Assembly (NCBI RefSeq): GCF_030693405.1
Contig: NZ_JAUYAW010000072.1
Coordinates: 124,001 to 188,000, forward strand
Reading direction: 5' to 3'
DNA length: 64,000 nucleotides
Source of the DNA: Phenylobacterium sp.
GTDB lineage: Bacteria > Pseudomonadota > Alphaproteobacteria > Caulobacterales > Caulobacteraceae
Positions 50,794 to 59,830 of this stretch are shown piece after piece; position 1 is the stretch's first letter, and each line of letters begins with the position of its first letter. The notes under the pieces were generated by a model. The model saw only the letters and a program-made list of their open reading frames with translations, was not told the DNA's origin and ran no database searches. Position numbers and translations under genes: made by a program.

Positions 50794-50834
50794 GGGCCGC
50801 TTCTAGCCCCGCGAGGCGGTGAAGGGGAGGGGGC

Positions 50835-50987
50835 TCATTCCAGGCCAAGCAGGGCGCGCAGGGCGTAGGCCACAGCTCCGGTTGCCGCCATGCCTCCGAG
50901 CGCCAGGGCGACAAACCAGGCGAGCCGACGGTGAAGCGGCCGGCGCGGCGCCTCGGCGTCCGGAGGGCCTTCAATGATATCCGGCAT
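50835..50987 (-). CDS. DUF2474 small subunit of bd-type oxidase
   Basis: A 50-aa open frame too short for routine calling: an Arg-rich N-terminal segment (PRRPLHRRLAWFVALALG) and one transmembrane helix to AYALRALLGLE. It resembles DUF2474 proteins encoded after cyanide-insensitive oxidase genes, analogous to CydX, which stabilises the heme site. It overlaps the 3' end of cydB by 17 bp and follows it on the same strand, so it is the third gene of this operon. Confidence 0.75.
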   Translation of the reverse strand: MPDIIEGPPDAEAPRRPLHRRLAWFVALALGGMAATGAVAYALRALLGLE

Positions 50988-51996
50988 CGGCTCCCACCTT
51001 GCCGCGGAACACCCAGTAGACCCAGACGGTATAGGCCAGGATCACCGGCAGCAGGATCACCAGCCCCGCCAGCATCAGGCCCAGCGCATTCTCCGCCGAG
51101 GCCGCCTGGCGGAAGGTCAGGTCGTAGGGAACAATATAAGGGAAGAAGCCCACCGCCAGTCCAAGGTAGCCGGACACGAAGACCGTCAGGCTTCCCAGGA
51201 ACGGCGCCACATGGCCGCCCTTGGCCAGGCCCCAGACCACAAGACTGAGGCCCGCCAGACCCAGAAGGGGAATGGGTGAGAGCAGGGTGAGGCGGGCGAA
51301 GTCGAACGCCCCGTCTTCAAATCCCCAGCGGAGCGCCACCTGCGGGTGAACGAACAGGGTGGCGAGGCTGACCACCGCCAGCAGGGCGGCGCTGGCGATC
51401 ACGGCGCGCCAGGCCCAGCGCCGGGCGTCGCCGTGCAGGTCGTCTTCCGTCCGCCAGATCAGCCAGGTGGAGCCCAAGAGGGCGTAGCCGGCGGTCAGGC
51501 CGACAGCCACCAGCAGCGTATAGGGGGTCAGCCAGTCAAAGGCGCCGCCGCCAAACGCCTCGCCCTCCAGGGTGACCCCCTGGATGAAGCCCCCCAGCAC
51601 CAGCCCCTGCGAGAGGGCCGCCACCGTGGAGCCGCCGGCGAAGGCGCCGGTCCAGAAGGCCTTGCCGCGGGTCCGCCCCCGGGCGCGGAACTCGAAGGCG
51701 ACGCCCCGCAGGATCAGGGCCATCATCATCAGCAGGATGGGGATGTAGAGGGCCGGCATGATGATGGCGTAGGCCAGCGGAAAGGCGGCGAACAGACCGC
51801 CGCCGCCCAGGACCAGCCAGGTTTCGTTGCCGTCCCAGTAGGGGGCGATGGAGTTCATCATCGTGTCCCGGTCCCGGGGTGAGCGGGCGAAGGGGAACAG
51901 GATGCCGATGCCCAGGTCGAAGCCGTCGAGCATCACATAGAGCAGGACCGCCAGGGCGATGACCCCGGCCCAGATGAGGGGCAGGTCGAGATCCAT
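50971..51996 (-). CDS. cydB: Cytochrome bd-type ubiquinol oxidase subunit II (CIO type)
   Basis: A 341-aa membrane protein with eight to nine helices. It supports the heme subunit of the bd oxidase: DGFDLGIGILFPF near the N-terminus and NSIAPYWDGNETWLVLGGGG are highly conserved. It overlaps cydA by one base (TGATG) and carries the DUF2474 gene after it. The DUF2474 neighbour points to a cyanide-insensitive oxidase (cioB). Confidence 0.94.
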   Translation of the reverse strand: MDLDLPLIWAGVIALAVLLYVMLDGFDLGIGILFPFARSPRDRDTMMNSIAPYWDGNETWLVLGGGGLFAAFPLAYAIIMPALYIPILLMMMALILRGVAFEFRARGRTRGKAFWTGAFAGGSTVAALSQGLVLGGFIQGVTLEGEAFGGGAFDWLTPYTLLVAVGLTAGYALLGSTWLIWRTEDDLHGDARRWAWRAVIASAALLAVVSLATLFVHPQVALRWGFEDGAFDFARLTLLSPIPLLGLAGLSLVVWGLAKGGHVAPFLGSLTVFVSGYLGLAVGFFPYIVPYDLTFRQAASAENALGLMLAGLVILLPVILAYTVWVYWVFRGKVGADAGYH

Positions 51997-53405
51997 CAGC
52001 GATCCTCCTTGTCGGGCGGGCCGGGGTCCTCCGGCGCGGCCGACAGCGGTGTGCCAGGCGCCCTGTCCTGGCGGGGCGGCGGCTCATGGGCGCCGGCGAC
52101 AGGCCCCTCCGCCAGCAGGCGCAGGATGTAGAGCGCCCCGACGCTGAAGACGATGGCGTAGACCACCAGGAAGGCCAGAAGCGAGGCCGAAACCGCGCCG
52201 GCCCCGATGGGCGACACCGCATCCTCCGTGCGCAGGACGCCATAGATGACATAGGGCTGGCGGCCCACTTCGGCGACGATCCAGCCTGAGATCACCGCCA
52301 CGAAGCCGGCCGGCCCCATGGCCACACAGGCCCGCAGGAAGGTGGGGCTGCGGACGATCCGTCCCCGCCAGGCCAGCCAGGCCCCCCAGGCGCCGAGGGC
52401 GATCATGGCCAGGCCCAGCCCCACCATGACGCGGAAGGCCCAGAAGACGATGAATACGGGCGGTCGATCCTCCGGCGCGAAGGCCTTGAGGCCCTGGACC
52501 TCGGCGTCGGTCGAGCCGGCGGTGATCAGGCTGCCGAGCTTGGGAATGGAGAGCTCCCAGTGATTGCCCTCGATCTCGCGGTCGGGCCAGGCCGCGATGT
52601 GGAAGGCTTGCTCGGTCCGGGTCTCCCAGAAGGCCTCGATGGCGGCCAGCTTGGCCGGCTGATGCTCCAGGACGTCCTTGCCCGAAAGGTCGCCCGCCAG
52701 AAGCTGAAGCGGGGCGACAATGGCCAGCATGCCGATGGCCATCTTCAGCGCCATGGCCGACTCCGCCTCGCTGGAGTCTTTCAGCAGCCGGAAGGCGCTG
52801 GCGGCGGCCACCACCAGGGCGGTGGTGAGATAGGCGGCCAGGACCATGTGGGTGAGGCGCATCGGGAAGGTGGGCGAGAAGATCACCTGCAGCCAGTTCA
52901 CCGCCACCAGGCCCTCCTCCACCGTGCCGGCGAAACCCGACGGGCTCTGCATCCAGCTGTTGGCCGAGATGATCCAGAAGGCTGAGGTGAGGGTGCCGAG
53001 CGCCACCAGCACGGTGGAGGTGAAATGAAGCCCCGGCCCCACCTTCTTCCAGCCGAACAGCATCACGCCCAGGAAGCTCGCCTCCAGGAAGAAGGCGGCC
53101 AGCACCTCGAAGGCGAAGAGGGGCCCGATGACCGGACCGGCCACGGCGGAAAAGACGCTCCAGTTGGTGCCGAGCTGGTAGCTCATCACCACGCCGCTGA
53201 CGACGCCCATGCCGAAGGACAGGGCGAAAATCTTCACCCAGAAAAGATAGAGGGTCTTGAAGGTTTCATTGCGGGTCAGCAGCCACAGACCCTCAAGAAC
53301 GGCCAGATAGCTCGCCAAGCCTATAGTGAAGCTTGGAAAGATGATGTGGAAAGCGATGGTGAAGGCGAACTGAATTCGCGACAGCAGGAGCGCGTCGAAT
53401 TCCAT
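51996..53405 (-). CDS. cydA: Cytochrome bd-type ubiquinol oxidase subunit I (CIO type)
   Basis: A 469-aa subunit with hemes b558, b595 and d. The N-terminal helix has RIQFAFTIAFHIIFPSFTIG with the heme His20; conserved MRLTHMVLAAY and the C-terminal GRQPYVIYGVLRT are present. The Q-loop is short, as in cyanide-insensitive oxidases. It reduces O2 with quinol in the membrane. The start at 53405 (MEFDALLLSRIQFAF) excludes a 10-residue extension. It is divergent from bfd with a dyad between. Confidence 0.94.
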   Translation of the reverse strand: MEFDALLLSRIQFAFTIAFHIIFPSFTIGLASYLAVLEGLWLLTRNETFKTLYLFWVKIFALSFGMGVVSGVVMSYQLGTNWSVFSAVAGPVIGPLFAFEVLAAFFLEASFLGVMLFGWKKVGPGLHFTSTVLVALGTLTSAFWIISANSWMQSPSGFAGTVEEGLVAVNWLQVIFSPTFPMRLTHMVLAAYLTTALVVAAASAFRLLKDSSEAESAMALKMAIGMLAIVAPLQLLAGDLSGKDVLEHQPAKLAAIEAFWETRTEQAFHIAAWPDREIEGNHWELSIPKLGSLITAGSTDAEVQGLKAFAPEDRPPVFIVFWAFRVMVGLGLAMIALGAWGAWLAWRGRIVRSPTFLRACVAMGPAGFVAVISGWIVAEVGRQPYVIYGVLRTEDAVSPIGAGAVSASLLAFLVVYAIVFSVGALYILRLLAEGPVAGAHEPPPRQDRAPGTPLSAAPEDPGPPDKEDR

Positions 53406-53522
53406 CTGGCCCTCACTCTCCAGGCGGCTCGTCAAAAGCGGCCGGAGTCTTGCGCCCGCAGGCGGCCCTGACCAAGGCCGCGGGGCGCGTCATAGAGTCG
53501 CGGTGGGTGACGTCAACGAAGC

Positions 53523-53537
53523 TGCAAATGACTTGCA
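53523..53537. promoter_or_regulatory. Iron-box-like dyad upstream of bfd
   Basis: TGCAAATGACTTGCA: a 5-bp inverted repeat TGCAA..TTGCA around ATGAC, 55-69 bp upstream of bfd and between bfd and cydA. A possible promoter, TTGCAA then 16 bp then TAGATA, begins inside it, so a repressor here would block polymerase. Confidence 0.65.
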
Positions 53538-53591
53538 AGCACGTTCGCATCTGCTAGATATCTCGGGGTCGCCTCGGGAGTCGCACCGCTC

Positions 53592-53777
53592 GTGTACGTC
53601 TGTAATTGCAACGGTATTCGCGAACGTGAGGTTCGCGCCGCGGTCGCCTCAGGGGCCACCCGGCCGTCGGAAATTTTCCGCGCCTGCGACGCCCAGCCCC
53701 AATGCGCCCGCTGTGTCTGCGACATGCGCGAGATCCTTCAGGAACAGCGTCAGGCCCTGCGCTACGCCGCCGAGTAG
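53592..53777 (+). CDS. bfd: Bacterioferritin-associated ferredoxin
   Basis: A 61-aa BFD-like [2Fe-2S] protein. Ligands are Cys4, Cys6, Cys38 and Cys41 (MYVCNCNG and PQCARCVC). It reduces the ferric core of bacterioferritin to release iron. The start is GTG at 53592. It is codirectional with bfr but separated by 133 bp with its own dyad, so the two may be separately promoted. The C-terminus ends RYAAE. Confidence 0.93.
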   Translation: MYVCNCNGIREREVRAAVASGATRPSEIFRACDAQPQCARCVCDMREILQEQRQALRYAAE

Positions 53778-53816
53778 GCTGGCCATTCAAGGTCCCCGTG
53801 CTGTTTTCTTCGACAG

Positions 53817-53831
53817 CGCAAATCACTTGCA
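53817..53831. promoter_or_regulatory. Iron-box-like dyad upstream of bfr
   Basis: CGCAAATCACTTGCA differs from the bfd site at two positions only. It is centred 87 bp upstream of bfr. Confidence 0.65.
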
Positions 53832-53910
53832 AACATAGGCTTTGACACGAAGCGGCCTTCGCATGAGGTTGCGTGAAAATCTGTATGCGGCGTGAGGAAA
53901 GGAGCCACAC

Positions 53911-54390
53911 ATGCAAGGCGATAAGGCTGTCATCCGAATGCTGAACGCAGTGCTCACCAATGAGCTGACTGCGGTGAACCAGTATTTCCTGCATGCGCGC
54001 ATGTTCGAAAACTGGGGTCTGCGCCGCCTCGGCAAGATCGTCTATGAAGAATCCATCGGCGAGATGAAGCACGCCGATAAGCTCATCAACCGCATCCTCT
54101 TCCTCGAGGGCCTGCCCAACCTGCAGGACCTGCACAAGCTCAAGGTGGGTGAGACGGTCGGCGAGTGCCTGGAGTCTGATCTGGCGGTCGAAACTGGCGG
54201 CCGGGTCACCCTGATCGAAGGCATCCAGCTCTGCGAAAGCGTCGCCGACTACGTGTCGCGCGAACTGCTGCGAGAAATCCTCTCCGACACCGAAGAGCAT
54301 ATCGACTATCTCGAAACCCAGCTCTTGCTCCTGAAGTCGCTCGGCGAAGCCAACTTCATGCAGAGCGCCATGGGCGAGATGGAAGGCTGA
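53911..54390 (+). CDS. bfr: Bacterioferritin
   Basis: A 159-aa heme-containing ferritin. It oxidises Fe(II) and stores the mineral in a 24-mer. The heme ligand Met52 is in EMKHADKL. Ferroxidase ligands Glu18, Glu51, His54, Glu94 and His130 are present, with Tyr25. The usual Glu127 appears as Thr127, with Glu128 and Glu129 (SDTEEHID), so this site may be altered; it needs an alignment. AAAGGAG precedes the ATG. It works with bfd. Confidence 0.96.
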   Translation: MQGDKAVIRMLNAVLTNELTAVNQYFLHARMFENWGLRRLGKIVYEESIGEMKHADKLINRILFLEGLPNLQDLHKLKVGETVGECLESDLAVETGGRVTLIEGIQLCESVADYVSRELLREILSDTEEHIDYLETQLLLLKSLGEANFMQSAMGEMEG

Positions 54391-54425
54391 ACGCGCCGGC
54401 GATCTCGCTCCGAGGCTGACATGAA

Positions 54426-54455
54426 AACGCCGGCCAGGTCACCCTGGCCGGCGTT
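54426..54455. terminator. Bidirectional terminator, bfr/fba
   Basis: AACGCCGGCCAGG and CCTGGCCGGCGTT form a perfect 13-bp stem with a 4-base loop between convergent bfr and fba. On the minus strand TTTT overlaps its right base, which suits termination of fba. Confidence 0.85.
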
Positions 54456-54479
54456 CTCGTTCTCAGAGGCGGGCTTCGC

Positions 54480-55565
54480 CTACTCCGCCGCCTGGCGGCT
54501 CACCCCGATCTTCGGGTCCAGCTCGCCGGCGGCGTAGCGCTTGGCCATGACCGAAAGCGGCAGCGGCTTGATCTTGTCGGCCCAGCCGGCGCAGCCGAAT
54601 TCCTCGAACCGCTGCTGGCAGACCGCGCGCATGGCGTCCATGGCGGGCTTCAGATACTTGCGCGGGTCGAATTCCGACGGGTTCTCGGCGAACACCTTGC
54701 GGATGGCGCCGGTCATGGCCATCCGGTTGTCGGTGTCGATGTTGATCTTGCGCACGCCGTGCTTGATGCCGCGCTGGATCTCTTCCACTGGCACGCCCCA
54801 GGTCTGGGGCATCTGGCCGCCATACTGGTTGATGATGTCCTGCAGGTCCTGCGGCACCGAGGACGAGCCATGCATCACCAGATGGGTGTTGGGCAGGCGG
54901 CGGTGGATCTCTTCGATCACGTTCATGGCCAGGACGTCGCCGTCCGGCTTGCGGGTGAACTTGTAGGCCCCGTGGCTGGTGCCCATGGCGATGGCGAGCG
55001 CATCCACCTGGGTGGCCTTCACGAACTCCACGGCCTGGTCGGGATCAGTGAGCAGCTGGTCATGGCCGAGCTTGCCCTCGAAGCCGTGGCCGTCTTCCTT
55101 CTCGCCCATGCCGGTCTCGAGGCTGCCCAGCACGCCCAGTTCGCCCTCGACGCTGGCGCCGACCCAGTGGGCCATGTCCACCACGTTGCGGGTGACCTTG
55201 ACGTTGTAGTCGTAGTCAGCGGGCGTCTTGGCGTCGGCCATCAGCGAGCCGTCCATCATCACCGAGGTGAAGCCGAACTGGATCGCCGTGGCGCAGGTGG
55301 CCTCGTTGTTCCCGTGGTCCTGATGCATGCAGATCGGGATGTGCGGATACATTTCGGCGAGCGCATCGATCAGGTGCTTCAGCACGATGTCGTTGGCGTA
55401 GGAGCGCGCGCCCCGGCTGGCCTGGATGATGACTGGCGCATTGACCGCATGGGCGGCCTCCATGATCGCCAGGCCCTGTTCCATATTGTTGATATTGTAG
55501 GCCGGCACGCCATAGCTGTGCTCGGCGGCATGATCGAGAAGCTGTCTCAGGGTAATCCGGGCCAT
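54480..55565 (-). CDS. fba: Fructose-bisphosphate aldolase, class II
   Basis: A 361-aa class II (zinc) aldolase. Metal region: ICMHQDHGN (His and Asp) and [11 protein letters not shown], plus MHGSSSVP and [10 protein letters not shown]. It cleaves fructose-1,6-bisphosphate, or sedoheptulose bisphosphate in CbbA forms, in glycolysis/gluconeogenesis. It is the last gene of the gap-pgk-fba run. It starts at [15 protein letters not shown]. Confidence 0.96.
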   Translation of the reverse strand: MARITLRQLLDHAAEHSYGVPAYNINNMEQGLAIMEAAHAVNAPVIIQASRGARSYANDIVLKHLIDALAEMYPHIPICMHQDHGNNEATCATAIQFGFTSVMMDGSLMADAKTPADYDYNVKVTRNVVDMAHWVGASVEGELGVLGSLETGMGEKEDGHGFEGKLGHDQLLTDPDQAVEFVKATQVDALAIAMGTSHGAYKFTRKPDGDVLAMNVIEEIHRRLPNTHLVMHGSSSVPQDLQDIINQYGGQMPQTWGVPVEEIQRGIKHGVRKINIDTDNRMAMTGAIRKVFAENPSEFDPRKYLKPAMDAMRAVCQQRFEEFGCAGWADKIKPLPLSVMAKRYAAGELDPKIGVSRQAAE

Positions 55566-55596
55566 CGCCGTATCCGTCCGTTTCTCTCTTTGTCTC

Positions 55597-56787
55597 TTAC
55601 TGGCTCAGAGCCGCCACACCGGGCAGGGTCTTGCCTTCCATCCATTCAAGGAACGCGCCGCCGGCCGTCGAGACGAAGGTGAGGTCGTCGGCGCAGCCTG
55701 CCGCGTTCAGAGCCGCCACCGTATCACCGCCGCCGGCCACGGCCACCAGCTTGCCGGCCTTCACCAGCGAGGCCGCGTGGCGGGCCGCAGTGACGGTGCC
55801 CTTGTCGAAGGGCGGCATCTCAAAAACGCCCAGCGGGCCGTTCCAGATCAGGGTCTTGGAATTGTCCATCGCCCGGCAGAGGCGCTCAACCGTCTCTGGG
55901 CCAGCGTCGAGGATGCGCTCGTGCTCGTCCACGGCGCCCAGGGTGCGGACCCGCGCCGGCGCGCCCGGCGCCATCTTCTCGGCCACCACGATGTCCAGGG
56001 GCAGGAAGAGCTTGCAGTTGTGCTGGCCGGCCAGGCGGATGATGTCCCGGGCGGTCTCGGCCATGTCCTTCTCGCAGTAGGACGCGCCGACATCGTGGCC
56101 CTGGGCGTGGAGGAAGGTGTTGGCCATGCCGCCGCCGATAGCCAGCTTGTCGAGCTTGGTCACCAGGTGGCTGAGCAGCTCGAGCTTGGTCGAGACCTTC
56201 GAGCCGCCGACGATGCCGAGGACCGGGCGCTCGGGCTTGCCCAGCGCCTTGTCCAGCGCCGACAGCTCCAGGCGCATCTGCTCGCCGGCATAGGCGGGCA
56301 GCAGGTGGGCCAGGCCCTCGGTGGAGGCGTGGGCCCGGTGCGCGGCCGAGAAGGCGTCGTTCACATAGAGGTCGCCATTGGCGGCCAGGGCCTTGGCGAA
56401 GGCCGGGTCGTTGGCCTCTTCGCCGCCGTGAAAGCGGACGTTCTCCAGCAGCAGCACGTCGCCGGGCCGCAGGGCGTCCACCGCCGCGGTGGCCACCTCA
56501 CCGACGCAGTCGGCGGCGAAGGCGACCGGCGCGCCGATCACCTTGGCCAGGGCCGGGACGATGGGCTCCAGGCTCATCGACGGCGTCACCTTACCCTTCG
56601 GGCGGTCGAAGTGGGCGAGCAGCACGACCTTGGCGCCGCCTTGGCGTAGCTTCTGGATGGTCGGCGCCGCAGCCTGAAGGCGGGTGTCGTCGGACACCTC
56701 GCCCTCATGCATCGGCACGTTGAAGTCCACACGCACCAGGGCGCGCTTCCCGGAAAAGTCCGCGTCGTCAAGAGTCTTGAAGGTCAT
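55597..56787 (-). CDS. pgk: Phosphoglycerate kinase
   Basis: A 396-aa PGK. Signature [13 protein letters not shown] near the N-terminus, [18 protein letters not shown], hinge and GNGPLGVFE-type segment ([19 protein letters not shown]), and [12 protein letters not shown]. It moves phosphate from 1,3-bisphosphoglycerate to ADP. It starts at 56787 ([13 protein letters not shown]). It lies 31 bp upstream of fba and 203 bp downstream of gap, with two palindromes in that gap. Confidence 0.97.
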   Translation of the reverse strand: MTFKTLDDADFSGKRALVRVDFNVPMHEGEVSDDTRLQAAAPTIQKLRQGGAKVVLLAHFDRPKGKVTPSMSLEPIVPALAKVIGAPVAFAADCVGEVATAAVDALRPGDVLLLENVRFHGGEEANDPAFAKALAANGDLYVNDAFSAAHRAHASTEGLAHLLPAYAGEQMRLELSALDKALGKPERPVLGIVGGSKVSTKLELLSHLVTKLDKLAIGGGMANTFLHAQGHDVGASYCEKDMAETARDIIRLAGQHNCKLFLPLDIVVAEKMAPGAPARVRTLGAVDEHERILDAGPETVERLCRAMDNSKTLIWNGPLGVFEMPPFDKGTVTAARHAASLVKAGKLVAVAGGGDTVAALNAAGCADDLTFVSTAGGAFLEWMEGKTLPGVAALSQ

Positions 56788-56855
56788 GGGCTTCCAGCAG
56801 TCAGGGCGTGGGCGGCGGGCCGCGCCCGGGCCGGAACCCGGGCGCATCGGCCTCT

Positions 56856-56904
56856 AGAGCGCGTTCCGATAAGTGGGAACCGGTTATCGGATCAAAACGC
56901 GCTC
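56856..56904. repeat. Intergenic palindromic repeat (AAGTGG/ACCGGTT type)
   Basis: An inverted repeat with ends AGAGCGCGTT and AACGCGCTC and core AAGTGGGAACCGGTTATCGG. It matches 14970-15020 in ends and core. It lies in the gap between gap and pgk. Confidence 0.75.
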
Positions 56905-56918
56905 AAGACTTAGAGTTT

Positions 56919-56967
56919 AGAGCCTGATTCAACGATCAGACGGTTCCGTCTGATCGCATCAGGCTCT
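56919..56967. repeat. Second palindrome in gap/pgk gap
   Basis: AGAGCCTGAT..ATCAGGCTCT outside with an inner inverted repeat GATCAGACGG..CCGTCTGATC. It is a nested hairpin directly after the previous repeat and may stop or process the gap transcript. Confidence 0.75.
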
Positions 56968-56990
56968 AAGGCGAACGTCCGGGGAGCCGA

Positions 56991-57998
56991 TCAGATCAGC
57001 TTGGCCATGGCGAGCGCGGTGTCGCTCATCCGGGTCGAGAAGCCCCACTCGTTGTCATACCAGGACAGGACCCGGCCGAGCTGGCCTTCGATCACCTGGG
57101 TCTGGGGCAGGGCCGCGGTGGAGGAGGCGGCGATGTGGTTCAGGTCGATGGAGACCAGCGGATCGTTGGAGGTGTCCAGCACGCCCTTCATGGCGCCGTC
57201 GGCGGCCGCCTGCAGGGCGGCGTTGATCTCGTCCTTGGTCACCTTGCGGCCCGGCACGAACTTCAGGTCCACCACCGAGACATTGGGGGTCGGGACGCGG
57301 ATCGAGGAGCCGTCCAGCTTGCCGGCCAGCTCCGGCAGCACCAGGCCCACGGCCTTGGCCGCGCCGGTGGAGGTGGGGATCATGGACATGGCCGCGGCCC
57401 GGCCGCGGTAGGGGTCCTTGTGCATGGTGTCGAGCGTCGGCTGGTCGCCGGTATAGGCGTGGATCGTGGTCATGTAGCCACGCTCGATGCCGCACAGCTC
57501 ATGGATCACCTTGGCGATCGGGGCCAGGCAGTTGGTGGTGCACGAGGCGTTGGAGACGATCAGGTCGTCCTTGGTCAGGACGTCGTGATTGACGCCGAAG
57601 ACGATGGTCTTGTCGGCGTTATCGCAAGGCGCGCTCACCAGGACGCGCTTGGCGCCGGCTTCCAGATGGGCGGCGGCCTTTTCCTTGGTGGTGAAGAGAC
57701 CGGTGCACTCCAGGGCGATGTCGACGCCCAGTTCCTTGTGCGGCAGCTCGGCGGGGTTGCGGATCGCCGTCACCTTGATCGGCCCACGGCCCACATTGAT
57801 CGTGTCGCCGTCCACGGTGACCACGCCGGGGAAGCGGCCGTGCACGCTGTCATAGCGCAGCAGGTGAGCGTTGGTCTCGACGGGGCCCAGGTCGTTGATC
57901 GCCACCACTTCGATGTCGGTGCGGCCATGCTCGATGATCGAGCGCAGGACGAGCCTGCCGATGCGGCCGAAACCGTTGATGGCGACGCGGACGGTCAT
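56991..57998 (-). CDS. gap: Glyceraldehyde-3-phosphate dehydrogenase
   Basis: A 335-aa GAPDH. NAD loop [13 protein letters not shown], with Asp36 (AINDL) favouring NAD over NADP. The catalytic Cys153 lies in [12 protein letters not shown] with His180 ([10 protein letters not shown]). It oxidises glyceraldehyde-3-phosphate to 1,3-bisphosphoglycerate. GGAGAA lies upstream of the ATG at 57998. It is the first gene of gap-pgk-fba. Confidence 0.97.
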   Translation of the reverse strand: MTVRVAINGFGRIGRLVLRSIIEHGRTDIEVVAINDLGPVETNAHLLRYDSVHGRFPGVVTVDGDTINVGRGPIKVTAIRNPAELPHKELGVDIALECTGLFTTKEKAAAHLEAGAKRVLVSAPCDNADKTIVFGVNHDVLTKDDLIVSNASCTTNCLAPIAKVIHELCGIERGYMTTIHAYTGDQPTLDTMHKDPYRGRAAAMSMIPTSTGAAKAVGLVLPELAGKLDGSSIRVPTPNVSVVDLKFVPGRKVTKDEINAALQAAADGAMKGVLDTSNDPLVSIDLNHIAASSTAALPQTQVIEGQLGRVLSWYDNEWGFSTRMSDTALAMAKLI

Positions 57999-58144
57999 GG
58001 TGGTGTTCTCCTGGCGAGATAGGGGTCGGCGGGCGACGTTTTCCGATTGTTTTGCCGGGGTTTTGTGCGGGCGCCCGCGCGCGAGTCAAGGGGAAGTGAG
58101 CCCGATCTGTCCCACCAGCCGGCGAATGTGATCCGGCGCCGGTT

Positions 58145-58621
58145 TCAATCGACGCGGAAGCGATGGATGCGCCGGTCCGCCATCCGAAGCTCGGTGACAT
58201 CGCGAACGCCGGCCGCGGCGATGGCGCGGGGCCAGAAGGCCAGGGCCGGCGCCGTCGCCTCATAGACCTGAAGCTCCCAAAGGCCAGGCGCCGTGGCGAA
58301 GACGGCGCGGGCGGCGGCCAGGCCGATCCCGGCCCGTCGCCAGGGCGGCAGGATGCAGAACTCCGCCATCGCGGCGTCGCATCCCAGCCCTGACGGGGAA
58401 TAGCGGTTCACCAGCGCAAATCCCACGGCCTCCGCGCTCGTGACAATCCAGAACGGCCGGCGCTCGGGCTCCGTCCAATAGGCGTCGAAATGGGGATAGT
58501 CCGTGGGGTCCCCATGATGGCGCTGGGGATCGACGAGATCGGCATGGGCGGTCAGGTAAGGATCAAGCAGGCGGCGAAGCTCGGTCTTCTCCGAATGAGC
58601 GACCAAGCGAACCTCGACCAT
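58145..58621 (-). CDS. GNAT-family acetyltransferase
   Basis: A 158-aa GNAT. The acetyl-CoA loop motif is FCILPPWRRAGIGLAAARAVF (R-x-x-G-x-G type), with LQVYEATAPALAFW after it. The acceptor is unknown. The start at 58621 (MVEVRLVAHSEKTEL) is 4 bp after the purT stop, so it is probably cotranscribed. The longer frame upstream is antisense-like inside purT. Confidence 0.85.
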   Translation of the reverse strand: MVEVRLVAHSEKTELRRLLDPYLTAHADLVDPQRHHGDPTDYPHFDAYWTEPERRPFWIVTSAEAVGFALVNRYSPSGLGCDAAMAEFCILPPWRRAGIGLAAARAVFATAPGLWELQVYEATAPALAFWPRAIAAAGVRDVTELRMADRRIHRFRVD

Positions 58622-58625
58622 CGCC

Positions 58626-59825
58626 TTAGTCGCCCTTGACCACCCGGACCTTGGCCGCAGCCTCCAGCGCGCGGCTCCGGGCGGCCTCAATGGTGGCGGC
58701 CCGCGCCAAGGCCACGCCCATGCGCCGGCGCGCAAACGCCTCGGGTTTGCCGAACAGGCGCAGGTCGGCGCCGGGCACGGCCAGGGCCTCGGCCACGCCC
58801 TCAAAGGCCACGCCGCGCGCCTCCATGCCGCCATAGATCACCGCGCTGGCGCCGGGTTCGCGCAGGGTGACGTCCACCGGCAGGCCGAGGATGGCCCGCG
58901 CATGCAGGGCGAACTCGCTCTGGACCTGGGTGGCGAGGGTCACAAGGCCGGTGTCGTGGGGCCTGGGGCTCACCTCGGAGAACCAGACCTCGTCGCCCTT
59001 CACGAACAGCTCGACCCCGAAGAGGCCGAGGCCCCCCAGGCTGGCGGTGACGCGGGCGGCGATCTCCCGGGCGCGCTTCAGGGCGAACGGGCTCATGGCT
59101 TGCGGCTGCCAGCTTTCCACATAGTCGCCCTGGACCTGACGGTGGCCGATGGGTTCGCAGAAGTGGGTGGCCACCTCGCCGTCGGGGCCGCGGGCCCGCA
59201 CGGTCAGCTGGGTGATCTCGAAGTCGAAGTCGATGCGCCCTTCGACGATGACCCGGGCCTGTTCGACCCGGCCGCCTTCAAGGGCGTAGCGCCAGGCGTC
59301 TGCGATGCCCGCCTCATCCTGCACATAGGACTGGCCCTTGCCCGAGGACGACATCACCGGCTTGACGAAGCAGGGATAGCCGACGGCCGCCGCGCCCGCG
59401 GCCAGCTCAGCCTCGCTCGAGGCGAAGGCGTAGGGCGAGGTGGCCAGTCCCAGCTCTTCGGCGGCCAGGCGGCGGATGCCCTCGCGGTTCATGGTCAGCT
59501 GGGCCGCCCGGGCCGTGGGGATCACCACGGAAAGGCCCGCCGCCTCGATCGCCGCCAGCTCGTCGGTAGCGATGGCCTCGATCTCCGGCACGATCAGGTG
59601 GGGGCGCTCGGCCTCCACCACGGCGCGCAGGGCGGCTGCGTCCGTCATGGCGATGACGTGGCTGCGATGGGCCACCTGCATGGCGGGCGCATCGGCATAG
59701 CGATCGACGGCGATCACCTCGCAGCCCAGGCGCTGCAGCTCGATGGCCACCTCCTTGCCGAGCTCGCCCGAGCCCAGCAGCAGGACGCGCAGGGCGCTTG
59801 GCGAGAGCGGCGTGCCCAGGCGCAT
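58626..59825 (-). CDS. purT: Formate-dependent phosphoribosylglycinamide formyltransferase
   Basis: A 399-aa PurT of the ATP-grasp family. It makes FGAR from GAR with formate and ATP, an alternative to PurN. Motifs: [45 protein letters not shown] and [15 protein letters not shown]. It lies 5 bp downstream of tkt on the same strand. Confidence 0.95.
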   Translation of the reverse strand: MRLGTPLSPSALRVLLLGSGELGKEVAIELQRLGCEVIAVDRYADAPAMQVAHRSHVIAMTDAAALRAVVEAERPHLIVPEIEAIATDELAAIEAAGLSVVIPTARAAQLTMNREGIRRLAAEELGLATSPYAFASSEAELAAGAAAVGYPCFVKPVMSSSGKGQSYVQDEAGIADAWRYALEGGRVEQARVIVEGRIDFDFEITQLTVRARGPDGEVATHFCEPIGHRQVQGDYVESWQPQAMSPFALKRAREIAARVTASLGGLGLFGVELFVKGDEVWFSEVSPRPHDTGLVTLATQVQSEFALHARAILGLPVDVTLREPGASAVIYGGMEARGVAFEGVAEALAVPGADLRLFGKPEAFARRRMGVALARAATIEAARSRALEAAAKVRVVKGD

Positions 59826-59830
59826 GGGGC

